A stretch of DNA of 64,000 nt. It comes from Armillaria gallica. Taxonomy: Eukaryota; Basidiomycota; Agaricomycetes; Agaricales; Physalacriaceae. The translations under genes were made by a program, and so were the position numbers. The notes beneath the pieces were generated by a model, which saw only the letters and a program-made list of their open reading frames with translations, made no database searches and was not told where the DNA came from. Where the stretch lies: positions 1,736,001-1,800,000 of the forward strand of contig JBANDB010000006.1 in assembly GCA_037576215.1 (NCBI GenBank), given 5' to 3'. Positions 34,701 to 47,036 of this stretch are shown here, piece by piece (position 1 is the first letter of the stretch; every line of letters starts with the position of its first letter).

Positions 34701-37074
34701 TGCGTTTCCCACAGGATATTGCGAATGATCGCGACGCGAGTAAGGGTCGAATTAGACTCGAAATCTACCAAGTCAAGAAGTGTGCTATCAGAACCGGGAT
34801 ACAATAATAATCTTAAAACCGTGGCAGTGCTCCCAGTGTCACGCAGCGTTCCCATTGATGCTTTCTCGCGGAAGCTTCAGACTGCACTGGAGGGTATAGG
34901 CGCCACTACATCTTACCTCAATCAAGCTTCGATATCCAATCAACTGGGTCGACATGCGTTTACTAGGATGGGCAAACTCAAGGCAGCCGGATGGTTGGCC
35001 GACCAAGAACAAAGATATAGAACAGTTCTCTACGTTGCCGATTCACCCGTAAATAGCCCCTGGACTCAAACTTGCATCAGACAGGTGAGCCCTTCAGGTT
35101 TCCTTCTTGGTTTCCCTAAATGCTTCTATTATGTAGGCGGACTGTATAATGGTCGTTGGTATGGGAGAAGACCCGTCTATCGGCGAGTACGAGCGGTTAT
35201 TGCTCTCAATGAAAACGACCGCTCGCAAGGAGCTCGTTCTCTTACATCCCGATCGATCTGTCATGCCGGGATCTACGAGGGAGTGGCTGAAGGTATATTT
35301 AATCCCCGAAGCAATCGTATCTGCCTCTTGACTGCTGAAAAACCAGAATCGACCGTGGGTTCATCAGCATATACATGTGGAGCTTCCGGTACGCAGTCGC
35401 ACATGAAGGAATCATGATAGCTGACATTTCCTCAGGGTCTAGTGCTTCCGATTCCCAAAGTCACCGTCATTTCCAAAGGACCAGATGCGGTAACTGCATT
35501 AAAGAATTTAAAGGACAAAGTTCAGAGTGAGATCCAAAAGTATCGCGGTGGACACATTGATCCCCGGCCTCAGCGTTCCCCAAGAGTAAATGACTTCTCT
35601 CGACTTGCCCGCAGAATATGTGGAAGGTCTATCGGCTTAATTCTGGGTGGTGGTGGGGCTCGTGGCATCGCACATTTGGTAACCTGAAATTTCCTTAGAC
35701 TTGCCATCTCTAACAGAGGATCCAGGGGTTGATACGGGCACTTGAGGAGTATGGTATACCTATTGACCACATCGGAGGTACGTTGAAATTGGGGATTAGA
35801 GCTTAAGGATCTGACACTACATTCAGGGACCAGCATCGGTGCTCTCATCGGTGGCTTATACGCAAGAGAGGGCGATATCCTATACAGTGCTGGGCGTGCC
35901 AAGCAGTTCAGCAGTCGCATGGGAAACATCTGGAGGATGCTATCCGATGTGACCTATCCAATTGTAGCATATACAACAGTAAAACCTTCCGCTGTGTCAT
36001 TTTATGTTTATTGATGCCGTACCACAGGGCCACGAATTCAATCGGTCTTTGTACAAGGTAGACTGCATGTCGTCGTGTGGTAAAAATTCTTCTAAGTTTG
36101 TTAATTCGCAGGCTTTCTACGACCTTCACATTGAAGACATGTGGCTGCCGTTTTTCTGCAACACAACGAATATAAATACCTCAGAAATGGAAATCCATGA
36201 AACAGGCTACGCATGGAGATTCATCCGTACGTTGTCTACCGATTTACTGCTCTCCAACGTTGATCTTCCCCTCAGGCGCTTCCATGACCTTGGTTGGTTT
36301 ACTTCCTCCTCTTTGTGACAATGGTCACATGCATGTCGATGGCGGTTATAGTGAGCATCTCGTTTCCTATACAGAGCTCATGCTAAAGAAATTTTCAGTT
36401 GATAACTTACCGGTGCGAGCAATGTAACGCCTCAGATGTCAGTATAATGAAGGCTGACTTTGCGGCGAAGGTATCCGCCATGTTCTCGATGGGCACCAAT
36501 ATCGTTTTTGCCTGCGACGTAGGATCCGTGAGTGTCAACGTTGAGTTGCTGTATATAATTAATCATGATCTCAACAGCTTGATGACAATTCGCCGCGAAA
36601 CTTCGGGGATCACGTATCTGGATGGTGGCTACTACTTAATCGATGGAACCCGTTTTCAAATGCCAGAAACGTCCCTGCGATTACTGAAATCCAGAGCCGT
36701 CTTGCCTAGTGAGCTCACCTGATACCTCCTTTTGATCTCCCCTGACGTCGACTGTTTTTACTCAGTGTCTCGAGCGTAAAGACGTTGGAAGATGCCAAAG
36801 TTGCACCTGGGTGCTTTTATATCGCGATGCCCGTACATGAGGTTTGTCTCCCCCTGCACGACTAATTCGTCGTTATTGATGATTAGTACGATAGTACGGA
36901 ACTTTGCAGTTCGGAAAGTTCGAAGAGATCCAGAAATTAGGTTATCACGCAGCTATGAAAACACTGGAAAAGTTGGACGAAGAAGGTCGACTCCCGTCTG
37001 CGCTGATTGATGGTAAGGATAGTGTAATTAATGCGAAGCGGAAGGGACAAAGTGCCCGTCGAAATTCAATATAA
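31703..37074 (+). CDS. NTE1: Lysophospholipase NTE1 (neuropathy target esterase homologue)
   Basis: ER-membrane serine esterase that deacylates phosphatidylcholine and lysophosphatidylcholine. The N terminus is tentative: from ATG 31703, a 52-nt intron gives [20 protein letters not shown], then a second intron leads to [26 protein letters not shown], the membrane anchor. Three cyclic-nucleotide-binding-like domains follow: [20 protein letters not shown] with [29 protein letters not shown] with [10 protein letters not shown]; and [20 protein letters not shown], the first two separated by a long Ser-rich linker. The patatin domain has [10 protein letters not shown] (oxyanion hole), [15 protein letters not shown] (nucleophile Ser) and HVDGGY (Asp). 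The end is GQSARRNSI at 37074. At least 14 introns occur. Length is roughly 1,450-1,500 residues, normal for fungi. Confidence 0.92.
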
Positions 37075-37215
37075 TACTGTTACGTGAGCATGATGTACTA
37101 TATTTCTTGTGCATCTATCCAGTCATTTTGCTTTCATCTGACTCGAATGATGGGTCTGAAACGGTTAAATATGTTATAATATCAGGGGCCTGTGGTTTCG
37201 TTACCACTGATCATC

Positions 37216-38071
37216 ATGGTGAACCACCAGTTGTATCCCTTAGAGGTCGACTCTCATGGAGAGCCCTTTCTTCGCCTCAAAGCACACCCAAGCATAATAC
37301 TGACACCTCCACGTCTGACGGACGCATCCGCGTTGATGGAGGTATTAAATGATGAGAGTGTTTGCCGATGGCTCAGTGGCCCCCCGCATCCCTATCTTCA
37401 AGGTACGCATGCAGATGAACATGGTCAATACACGTCTTCGATTAACTCTTCCTCATCAAGAACACGCTGACTCTTGGCTTTCGCATGTCAAGTTATTATC
37501 AGATAAGACACTCGGGGAGCTAGATTCTGCAAGAGACGAGGCGTCACTCCGAGTCGTTGACGACTGTCCTGTAAGATACATACGCGAGGTTAAGGAAGAT
37601 GGGACGGACGTATTCATCGGGGATGTGGCCATCATTAGATGTCCGTTCATGGATTTAACGAGTTCGTCGGAAATTAGCCAAGAAGAGAAGGATCGTCTAC
37701 TGGCGGAGAACGTCTCGAGGCCCGCTGGGGACCCCAAGATCGTTTGGACTATAGGAAGTAAGTTCATTTGGGTTCATTTCGCTGCCCAGAGCATGATTAT
37801 TAATTAATTCCTGCATCTAGACTATCTTTCGTCCAGTCATCACGGAAGAGGTATAATGACTGACGTTTACGCAACACTCTTCGAGAGCTGGGCAATACCA
37901 AGGATGGGAGTCCGTCGAATGATTGGCACCGCTTTTGAAGGCAACCAGGGAAGCGTTAGAGTGTTTGAGAAGAATGGTTTTGTTATGAGGAAGACGATTC
38001 CAAACTACCTAGAGGCAAAGGGTGTTATGAGAAGTCTGCATGTATTAGATTGGGAGTTTTCCGGACGATGA
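37216..38071 (+). CDS. GNAT-family N-acetyltransferase
   Basis: Acyl-CoA-dependent acetyltransferase of the RimJ/RimL type (Acetyltransf_3 fold). The start is the ATG at 37216 (MVNHQLYPLEVDSHG); upstream in-frame codons are not ATG. Visible: LTPPRLTDASALMEVLNDESV, the typical first helix; HADSWLSHVKLL; FIGDVAII; and, after an intron, LSSSHHGRGIMTDVY, where the acetyl-CoA phosphate loop (Q/R-x-x-G-x-G/A pattern) is expected. RRMIGTAFEGNQGSVRVFEKNGFV is the standard C-terminal block. The protein ends SLHVLDWEFSGR. Substrate unknown; small molecules or N-terminal residues are both possible. Two or three short introns. Confidence 0.85.
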
Positions 38072-38194
38072 TTGAATGTACATGAGATTACAACGCTACA
38101 GGACCAGGCATACAAATAAGTCCGCACAAATACAAGGAGTAGGGTGTAGATAGGTAGAAGTAGAAGGAGCATAATTAGATCAAATGGTACAATA

Positions 38195-39547
38195 TTACAT
38201 CTCGATATCTTTCCATTCAGTGTCCAATAATTTGACACCTCTTCGCGCCAACCGACGTCGCCATTCCTTCATCTCACCTTGCACACCCGCCTCCTGCGCC
38301 CGAGTATTCATCCCTTTCCGGAGCCACCGAACATCCCTAATCCTTACAGCACGTAAATTAGGCAGCTGTCGGAGGAGACGAACAAGTAGTTCCCAGGAAG
38401 GGCCACTTGGACGGGGTATAGATAGATACTGTAATTGATGAGGCTCTGTCGTAAGGAGGGACGGCAGCGGATGTTCCAGTGATAGATGCCGTAGTTTCGG
38501 ACATGTTAATAACAGTGTCCGGGGAGAAGGATGCAGTCTCGTAGGCCACGACTTTGGGGTGAGTAACAACAACGAACGAAGATTAGGCCCATGGGTTGCG
38601 ATGAACTGTGTCACCAGAGAGGTTGGGTACGGAATATCATCGTACGGGGTAATGGTTACCTTGCACAGGGCGGGAAGTGGCGAGAGAAGTAATGCATGTA
38701 GAAGAGAAGCTGAATGAATTGATAGTAATGTCAAAATGCGAAGGTTAGGTAACGATAAGGGCCTGAATGACTGCAAACCGGATAACTCCGGCTGCTCGAA
38801 CGACCATTCCAATTCCGAAGGGTCAAGGCCTCCGCCGACAACCTCGAGCTCTTGCAAGGCCGGGCAATTTCGAAGAAGCTTGACGATGGGTTCCTCCTCG
38901 GTGAGGGATTCAGCCAGAGACGCGGTAGGAACATGACTTATTCCTTCTAGCGACTTGATGTTGACAGCACCTTCCCTGTCTCCCAGAGCCGTCAATGCAC
39001 GACGACTGAGGGTAAAAGCAGGGTTGATGGAAAAGTGGGATAGAAACGGCGTCAAGGGGAATAAGTGAGTGAGCAACGAGTCCAGAAGCAACGCTTGTGC
39101 GTGCCCTGTAAACGTCAAATCGGAAAGATCAAGTACCTGGACCCATCGTCCAGGTGCCGAGTAGGGAATTCTACGAATGGAGTCCCATTTTTGGTCTGCA
39201 GAATACAATGTAGTGTAGAATTTTTCTAGTTTGGAGACAGTGGATATCTGGACGCGCTGATACGCGAGAGGAAGCGCAGATTCCTAAAAATAAACCCAGT
39301 GAGAAGTTATGCCAAGCTTCAGAGTGACTCAACAACTGACCATGAAGCCTCTACTCGTCTTCACGAGTGTCCACAGCAAGGCTGCACCATCTTCCTGTTC
39401 CAATACACATTTGAAGACTTCGTCCCATATCTCAGCTGGAAGAACTTTTCTGGGTTTGGGGCTTGGGAGTAATGGTACCAGGATAAATGAGCCCGCGAGA
39501 TTGGCGTAGGGCCGGGGGGTAAGTAGAATAGTGGATGTTGTACTCAT
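38195..39547 (-). CDS. F-box-like / leucine-rich-repeat protein
   Basis: Probable adaptor of a cullin ligase of the kind expanded in basidiomycetes. The ATG at 39547 opens MSTTSTILLTPRPYANLAG; KVLPAEIWDEVFKCVLEQ is the F-box-like start, with WTLVKTSRGFMVS closing it. An intron at about 39290-39330 joins ESALPLAYQRVQISTVSKLEKFYTTL, and another near 39200 leads into one long exon of degenerate leucine-rich repeats (for example LQELEVVGGGL, LPNLRILTLLSI, CPKLRHLSLEHPL, LPNLRAVRIRDVRWL) ending LLDTEWKDIEM. Such proteins differ greatly between species and no target can be given. It is convergent with the GNAT gene and tandem with WBP11. Confidence 0.75.
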
Positions 39548-39721
39548 GAGAGTTCGAGTCAGATAGGTGAATCTTGCAACATGGTGGTGCTTTATACGCT
39601 CTGGGTCAGCCGAGCCAAAGCCGGTCCGGCAAGATAATATCGTTGCGCTTAAGTAAGTCCGATTTGTATCCGATCTTCACATGCATTCAAATCATCGCCG
39701 TACACAATTTACAAGCATCTA

Positions 39722-41271
39722 CTACGGTCCCAATATACCCCCCATCTCTTCAACAAACTTCTCGTAGTCATCCTTCGTCTTTGTCGCGGCGCTCTTTCCT
39801 TTGCTGGATGGGGCAGCTGGCGGATTAATCGTCTGGGCGGGTCCAAACTGACCCTTTAGAGCGCTGAGCAAGTCGGGCCGGGCCGAAACCTCTCCTTCAA
39901 CAACGTCACCGACACCAGGCGCAGCATTGATCCTCCCAGATGCCGACGCACTGGCAACTTTTTGCGTTTTAGCGACGTAGGTACAAATGATGTAGCTTCC
40001 TTCTTCAAGTCCCGCAGTTGAGGCTCAGCCGACACTATTGCAGATTGAGAAGCTTCCGGCCGAGGTTTCGGGGGTAGCGATGGATGCGGGGACGCTAATA
40101 CCTGAGCGCGATGGCCTTGGAATGTCTGATGAGGAATAGATGACAGTGGATCCTGCAAGGCTGCAGTGGACTGCTGTCGACGAGGGAAGAAACCTGGAGG
40201 TGGGGGAGGCATAGCAAAATGAGATGGTGGTGGTGGTACACCTGGGGGAGGAGCCATATAACCAGGGAACCCTGTGGGAGGAAAAGGAGGGAAGGGAGTC
40301 GAAGGCCCAAAATTATTCAGTAACATTGGTGGTGGCGGCATTGGTGGAAGTGGAGGGTTGACAGGAACTTCGTCAGATGTACCCTGTTCGGGCAACTCTT
40401 GACCTGGTGGTGGTCCTTCTGGCATGGGTATATCATCATCACTGTCAACTGCATCCTCTGGTTTTGGGGGTGGGCCCTCTGGCATAATAACATCGTCGTC
40501 ATCTGGCAAGTTTTATATGGGTGAATGAACTTTCGCACGGAAGAAATTTAAACCACCTTCCGAGTTTTCAGCCTCACTATCGATTTCACCGGGTACTAGG
40601 TCTACCCAGGAAGTTAGATTGAGTACCACGGAGCATGACAAAGTTACTCGCCTCGTTCACGGTAAGGCATGCCCGGCGGGGCGACACCGAAGGGGTTCAT
40701 AACTGGGTCATAGTATATACTTCGTTCTGGGTGTCGAGGAAGTCCATTCGCTTTGAAAAGATTCCGAGTAGGCAGGACGAGTTCCTCTTCAGGTTTGTCG
40801 GAATCTGTGTGTTGTCTTCGCGGCCGGTAGACAAGTCGACGGTGTTCGGGGTGCTCTTTGACATATTCTTCTTTCTTCTGATTAATCTTCTCTAGTTCAG
40901 CTTTGGCTTCTGTTAACCGAGCCTTTTCGGACGATGAAGGAGTGGGTAGAGCCTCTAGGTTAGCTATTTCATCCTCGAGATCTGGCTGAGACGTCAACTG
41001 TGCCGTTAGATGTGAAGTAAAGATACTGACCAAAAGTATCTTTCTTGACCAAGGCGAAGTCGCGCTTTTTGCTTCTATCGGCCTTGTTCTACTGCATGGC
41101 AGACCGTTTAGTCCATTGAAGACCAAGTCAGGACTATTTGACCTGCCTTTTTCAGCTCTTTTTTGCGCTGAGCCTTGCCTAGAATATGTGAAGCAATGAG
41201 TAGACAGAAATAATGGACAAGTATGACTTACGATAAGCGTCGGCAGGATTGACGCTCTTGCCTTTTGCCAT
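39722..41271 (-). CDS. WBP11: WBP11-type pre-mRNA splicing protein
   Basis: Nuclear splicing factor with a Wbp11/ELF5/Saf1 N-terminal domain and Pro-rich ligands for WW domains. The start ATG at 41271 gives MAKGKSVNPADAYRKAQRKKELKKNK, the conserved opening. A coiled coil follows (DLEDEIANLEAL, ARLTEAKAELEKINQKKEEYVKE), then NLFKANGLPRHPERSIYYDPVMNPFG, a family block. The central region holds a tandem DD-x-MPEGPPP motif (DVIMPEGPPPKP and DIPMPEGPPPGQ) and long Pro/Gly runs (PPGVPPPPSHFAMPPPPPG). The last exon carries GPAQTINPPAAPSSKGKS and ends YEKFVEEMGGILGP, a typical C terminus. Introns about 50 nt. It is divergent from RNF10. Confidence 0.9.
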
Positions 41272-41613
41272 AGTGGTTGAAAGCGGGAGTGGATTTGCTG
41301 TTGTTTGTCACGCGTCGGGGCTCCCAAAATGTTGGCTACCTGACATTAAAATATTGAGCTATTGCTCGTTGGTTCTCAGAAACAATATTACTATGAATGT
41401 CAGACATTCGTAGAGTTGCAGCAAGAAACGAAAAAAAAGTGAGTACTGAGACGGTTCACGGAGCCGACACGCACGTGGTTACTAGATATGGAGTCATCCC
41501 TGCCGAAGAAGCACTAGGTGGCCAACTCCCACTGCAGGGAGCCTGCAACCACCGACGCTCACCGACGATAACAGCGACCGACAGCGACAACGACAGCGAC
41601 GCAGGCGTTCCCC
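41272..41613. promoter_or_regulatory. Bidirectional region WBP11 / RNF10 with a CGACAG-type repeat
   Basis: 342 bp between divergent starts. ACGCGT lies at 41310-41315, 39 bp upstream of WBP11. On the RNF10 side, from about 41558 to 41605, an imperfect hexamer repeat (CGACAG, CGACAA, CGACGA) precedes the start codon. Another ATG at 41397 (MSDIRRVAARNEKK) could be an upstream open frame or an alternative first exon. Confidence 0.45.
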
Positions 41614-43670
41614 ATGACCAGCCTCTCTGCATCCCAGGCGACACCTCCCAAGCGAGCTTCCAAGATGGCTTCCCAGGTCAATCTGAATCACCTCCTCAAC
41701 TTCACTCTCCCTCCGAGGGAGTCCCAGACTCCATCGAGTGCACCAAGGAGGAGCAGAAGGACTGGCGGCACTCGCCACGGCGTCTGGAACAAGGAACGTA
41801 CGTGCACCAAACTCCATTTGCCCGCCGATGACTTAGATTCTCCCAGGATTCATTAATGCCCAGTATCGTTTCGTGATGAATCCTATGGGAGATTACACGG
41901 TTCACTTTGCTGATCCAGACATGTCAGTTCTACCCTTGTAGTCGTTATTCAGAAGGCTAATGCCGCCTTAGTTTCTTCCAATGGAATGATATCGTCCAGG
42001 TCATCATTCCTCGATCATCTGCGCTTGCAGCTGCCGCATCTGGCAGTGAGGGCTCTGGTCAGAGTGGCGAAGGGCATACGACGTGCCCTATATGTCTATC
42101 TCCACCGACAGCTTCGCGTATGACAAAATGCGGCCATGTACGACAATTTTCATCTCCATGAATCTTACTGACAACAACATAGGTCTTCTGTTACCCCTGC
42201 ATTCTTCATTATCTCAGTACGTCCGAGAACAAGTGGGCGCGATGCCCCATTTGCTTTGATTCCGTCAATGACAAGCAATTGAAGAGTGTCAAGTGGTTTG
42301 ATGGCCCGTCCATTGAGCCTGCAGAAGATAACGGCGGAGCATCGTCGTCTGCATCTTCGTCTTCCATTCTAGACAGCCCGTTCGACGCACCGCGCGCTGG
42401 CTCGACGATGCGACTCCGGCTAATGCAGAGGCCTCAGATCACAACCCTGGCGTTGCCCCGTTCACCCACCTGGCCATCGGAGCTTATTCCTCCACATCAA
42501 GCCCCATTCCATTTCATGCCAGACATCTTCAATTACTCGAAGTTCATGCTTGCTACCCCAGACTATCTCGTCTCAGATCTGACTAAAGATTTAGATGAGT
42601 TGGCAATGGAGCGGCGAACACTAACGGGGATGAACGACGACCTGGGCGTGTCCTTCATTGACGGTGCCGAGCTCAAGGTGAAGAATCAGATTGCGAGAGC
42701 GATGGCTATGGACAACCCCATCCTTCGGGAGCAGATAGATAAAGCGCGCACTGGACTACGAGAGCTTGAAGAGCGACATGACATTCACTCGCGTCGCCAA
42801 GCTGAGCAGGCAAACACACCGCTTGACTCAGATATCCCCGAAGAGCTGCTGGCCTTGAAGTCAAGCTTCCCGATGATTTCTTCCACACCAGCCCTAGACG
42901 TTCCTAGGCCCAAAGCCGCTCCAAAGCAACGGCGCAATGTGAACCCACCACCACCTTCGACATCGACGTACTACTATTATCAGGCTGCGTCCGGACTCCC
43001 ATTATTCCTTCATCCCCTAGACATAAGGATTTTACTTTCCCATTTCAAGAGCTACTCATCGTTCCCCGACACCATCGACATTCGCGTAGAAGCCTTATCG
43101 GAGGGCTCCGTCAACGACGATCTGCGAAAACGATGCAAATATCTCGCCCACATGCCCGAGGGCGCGGACGTTGTCTTCATCGAAGCTGATCTACAGGGCG
43201 TCGTCGGCTCGGAAGGTCTGAAGAACTTTGGGGGTGCGTTGGGAATGCGCACATCACGAAGGAGGGAGAAAATCAAGAAGGATGATCGCGCACGGGCTCG
43301 AGCCGAAGAGAGGGAGCGAGACAGGCGAATGCAACATTCATTTACCACTTGGACGGGTCCTCCATCTATATCTTCGACTGTCATCACCGTTGAACCATCG
43401 TCGCCCGAGCATCAAGAGGCACCGTTACCACCACCACAGGTACCTGCAGCTCCAGGGGCATGGGGTTCTCGGAGTTTCGCGTCTGCCGTCCATTCGAGTC
43501 CTTCACAAGATCTTGGCGGACAGCGTCATACCCGGACAGACGAAGAGGATGAATGGGATTTCGACGTAGCTTGGCATGAGCTAGAGCAGAGGAACAGTGG
43601 AGGCACCAGTGGAAGGAGGAAGAAGAGCAACAAACTTGTCATACTTGGCGGCGGCGGCAGAAGACGATGA
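41614..43670 (+). CDS. RING finger protein RNF10 / MAG2 family
   Basis: RING-type ubiquitin ligase of the RNF10/Mag2 family, linked in yeast and man to ribosome quality control. I use the ATG at 41614 (MTSLSASQATPPK), which leads to the conserved VNLNHLLNFTLPPRE. Short exons give RFINAQYRFVMNP and FFQWNDIVQVIIP, followed by a C3HC4 RING: CPICLSPPTASRMTKCGH...C..C...CPICFD, with an intron inside it after the GH. After the RING comes KQLKSVKWF, PFHFMPDIFNYSKFMLATPDY, a coiled-coil region, LPLFLHPLDIRILLSHFKSY and the C-terminal block ADVVFIEADLQGVVG, all family traits. The end, at 43670, has a Gly-Arg tail. Confidence 0.88.
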
Positions 43671-44060
43671 TTATCGTATATATTTTAATATAATGCTATG
43701 GTATGACAGAAGCCGAATCTTGTATCATTGAGCAACAGACATAATGTTATGTATTTTTTTCCCACGAAGGATCTCGCCATCATTGTTATGAGTGCTACAC
43801 GTCGCTGTCTCCATGAAGAAACGGATAGAGTAAATGGTATCTCAATAGATAAACAAAAAAAGTAGAGCACAACAAAAATCAGCGATACGAGATCAGCGGT
43901 ACATAATGTGGAAGACGGCGCTTTACACATTAAGAAGAAAGTAGGAGAAGAGAGGAGCACACTGCATAGGAACGTTCTCCGAGAAATTACATAGGATCAT
44001 GCATGTAGTATGTGGGCGTAACAGACAGATCGTATAGAACGTGACAAGGCGGTAGAATCG
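43671..44060. other. Convergent 3' spacer of RNF10 and SHO1
   Basis: 390 bp, A/T-rich with short A and T runs (for example AAACAAAAAAAG near 43850), as expected of two facing 3' ends. No gene seen. Confidence 0.5.
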
Positions 44061-45263
44061 TTATATGACCTGCAGATAGTTTGATGGGGCGACTGAAAAA
44101 GCGATATCAACATGAAGAACGGAAGGTGAGAAAGCGTAACATACTTCCTGTTGTACCATCTACTCTTCGGGCTTGCCACCATTTGCCCTGTTTATCAAGG
44201 ACGTCGAGGATTTCACCTTTGGCGAAAGATAGCTCATTTGGATCGTCGGGAGATTGGGTATCTAGAATCCACAGTCAGCATATTGAGATGCTAGGTGCGC
44301 GATAAACCTACAGGCATAGAGCGCCTTGGCTTTTATAGCAGCTCCTTCTGAGGGCTCGGTGGGCGGATGTCCGCTCGGACTGCCAGCACCAACACCAGCC
44401 ATGAGGGGTGAATTGGGACCATTGTTATCTCCCCCGCCTATGGAACCTGGCGCAGCAGTGCTAGTAACGCCAGTTATGCTTCCTCCTCCTCCAATGCTCT
44501 TCCTCCTCCCTCCGTGGGAGCAGTGAAACTATGTTGACTCCTAACACCTGCGGTAAAGTTACCGCTTCCTGCACCACTTGCAGTCTTGTAGACATCATGG
44601 GACCCAATACCGCCTCCAGAGGCGTAGTTGGCCGCATATCCGTTGGTTGTAGACATGTTGTGCACGGAATTCTGGGTGCGAGTACGGCGACGTCGCGATG
44701 GTGGGGTAAGGCCGCCTGTGCCTAGGGAGTTAAAGATATGCAAGGCCAAAGAATCTTCTTCAGAGGTGAAATAGAGGACCCAGAGGATATCCACTATTGC
44801 AAGGATGAGCCAGCCGGCACCCATGGCGTTTAAAGAGCCGACTCCAGTAAAAATTCCCTTTTGCACGCCCTCAACGGCATACACTATGGCAACTGCGCCG
44901 AAGACAGAGATCTGGAAGCGATGCATGGCGAGCGAGTCGCTGGCGAGGGTGTACAGGACGCCCACTATCAAAAAAAGTTGGAGGAATATTCCGAACCATT
45001 GGGTGTTGACAACACTGTTGGAAACTGTTGCCCGCTAAGAACTTGCCGAGGTACTACAAGATCCAATACTCACTTTGCGCCGTTGCTATACATTGTCCGA
45101 TAAATGCAACAAACCATGCAATCTACAAATGCCAGAATTCTCAGGATGCAAACATCAACCAAAAAAGAGAAAGACATACGAGGGACAAGACGGACGTGAA
45201 GAGGAAAAGATAATGAGTAAGGATGGGGGTGAAATCTAATCCTTCGTTTCCGCGTGGAGGCAT
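44061..45263 (-). CDS. SHO1: High-osmolarity sensor SHO1
   Basis: Plasma-membrane scaffold of the HOG MAP-kinase pathway that binds Pbs2 through its SH3 domain. The ATG at 45263 gives [20 protein letters not shown]; exon 1 ends FTSVLSL. Further exons give [64 protein letters not shown] and [21 protein letters not shown]: four transmembrane segments, the known topology. A Ser/Gly-rich cytoplasmic linker follows, then the SH3 domain: [42 protein letters not shown] and, after a last intron, [10 protein letters not shown] at the C terminus. Total about 310 residues, normal. CACGTG lies at 45337-45342, 74 bp upstream of the start. Confidence 0.93.
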
Positions 45264-46099
45264 GGCTGAAGCGAACGAAGAGGAGATGGAACAAGGTAAG
45301 GCTTAGGTTGTCCCGACGCCAGGCTGTTCTCCGTGGCACGTGATCTGTTTCGGCATCATGTCACGGTCACGCTTCCGTCTCGAGCCCCCCGAGCCTCTCC
45401 TTGCCCTCGACTCCCCTCCCTTTCGCCGCCATCTCTTGATGGTTAAAATTTTCCTTGAATTTTATCTGTCGCGAGAATACGACAACCGGTGGGCAGCAAT
45501 GACAGCTCCTGCCAATAATGGATCGGACGACAATCTTGGCTGCTGCGCCATCACCTAAGTTGGCTGAATGTGGCGGTGAACTTAAACATTGCCCTCTGTC
45601 TGCGATTTCCTACTGCGCATTGAATCCCGTGATAATGGTTTACAGCAGCAGTAATTCAACGCTGAACTCTTATGTGCACGAGGCATATGCGGATTAAACT
45701 TACTGCATAGCAACGAGGCCTCAACCGGCGATAAAAGTGGCTTATATCCACTCGATACCCTGCTGATTACACGTAATAATTGTTGCTCGGGCAGTTTAAG
45801 CGACGCTTTGAAGGACGGTATCAAAAGTTTTATAGCCTGAGACAACTTAAAAGCAGAAGGAAGGGCAGGTGAGTTGACAAAACTCATTTCCAATTTGAAG
45901 TGATTCCCTAATTGATAAGGTCACCGACAGTCAGCGATACTATGTGGAGAGATGTTGTAGTACTACATCTTGTATACTTGCGTCGGCCGTGCCCAAGTGG
46001 TACCGTGTGTAATGATGATGATGGTGATGATGACTCGGCAAATATTCCCATTGACTCATTCATCAAATACCGCCTTCCCGCTTCTCCTTGGACAAAAAG
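45264..46099. other. Long divergent spacer SHO1 / PhzF-like
   Basis: 836 bp between divergent starts. Near the PhzF-like gene, at about 46010-46035, is a run of GAT/GGT triplets. A minus-strand frame of about 100 codons near 45582-45890 has no recognisable family and is not called. CACGTG at 45337-45342 is on the SHO1 side. Confidence 0.45.
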
Positions 46100-47036
46100 A
46101 TGACCTACTCTTTTCCGTTCCATCTCGCGTCTGCCTTCTCGACTGATGCCTTCGGTGGGAATCCCGCCGCCGTCATTTTTCTCGACAAACTGGATATCAC
46201 CGACGATTTTCTGCTGAAAATCGCAGACAATCTCAACCAGCCCGCCGTCGCCTTCCTCTTTCCTGCCCCGCCCTCTACAGATCCCAAAGTCTTCAAATTC
46301 AAAATACGTTACATCGTAGGACCGGGAACGGAAATACCCTTCTGCGGTCATGCAACCATAGCTGCCGCACAGGTTGTGTTCAACATGCGGCGCGAACTCG
46401 TTTCTGGCGAGGTTGCAGTGCTTGAATTTGAGACACCGGCTAGCGATGTAATGCGAGCTTTCAAAATGGAAGATGGGTTCAACGAGATCCAGCTTCCACT
46501 AGCGCTCGTGGAAGAAGTTGGAGCAGATGAGAGGGAGAGATTGTCGAAGTTGGTGAACAACGCTTTTGGTAGAGAAGTCAACATCAAGTTCATCGGCAGG
46601 GGAGGCGAAGGTTTCCGGAATTCTTTGCTCGTTGAGGTGGATGCTAAGGAGAATCTCAAGGCATCCAGTATCGATGCGAATCCGTTGGTCTGTCCTTCCT
46701 TCCTCGTTATAACATTCTTGATTTAATATAACATCATAGAAAGAAACCGGCTTTTCAATGAATATACTCACTACTGAGTCTTTGACTGGAGAGGAGATCT
46801 TCGTTTCACGGATGTTCGCGCCGACCATCCTCAGTTCTGGAGAAGATCATGTCTGCGGTGCTGCTCACTGCTTGCTGACACCATACTGGTTCAGCAAGAA
46901 GAACATCACAGAGGGACTGGGAACGGCTACACAAGTTAGCAAACGAGGGGGAATGCTCAAAGTTGGGAAAGGTGAAGGGGTTGTTCGCATTCAAGGGCAG
47001 GCATGCGTATTCTCATCCGCAACAATGTATCTCTAA
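46100..47036 (+). CDS. PhzF-family isomerase-like protein with altered active site
   Basis: Member of the PhzF / diaminopimelate-epimerase fold. Two exons: the first from ATG 46100 (MTYSFPFHLASAFSTDAFGG) to about 46687, the second resuming at about 46741 after a 50-odd-nt intron. The fold markers are present: GGNPAAVIFL at residues 19-28, GPGTEIPFCGHATIAAA (substrate/phosphate loop of the family) and EDHVCGAAHCLLTPYW where bacterial PhzF has DPVTGSAHC. The motif NLSETxF, which holds the catalytic Glu, reads NQPAVAF here (residues 46-52), so an Ala stands at the Glu position. About 294 residues, family-like length. Function unknown; fungal members are little studied. Confidence 0.82.

Noticed and set aside
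45582..45893. Minus-strand frame of about 100 codons in the SHO1/PhzF spacer
   Set aside because: First codon is TTG, no recognisable family; could be chance.
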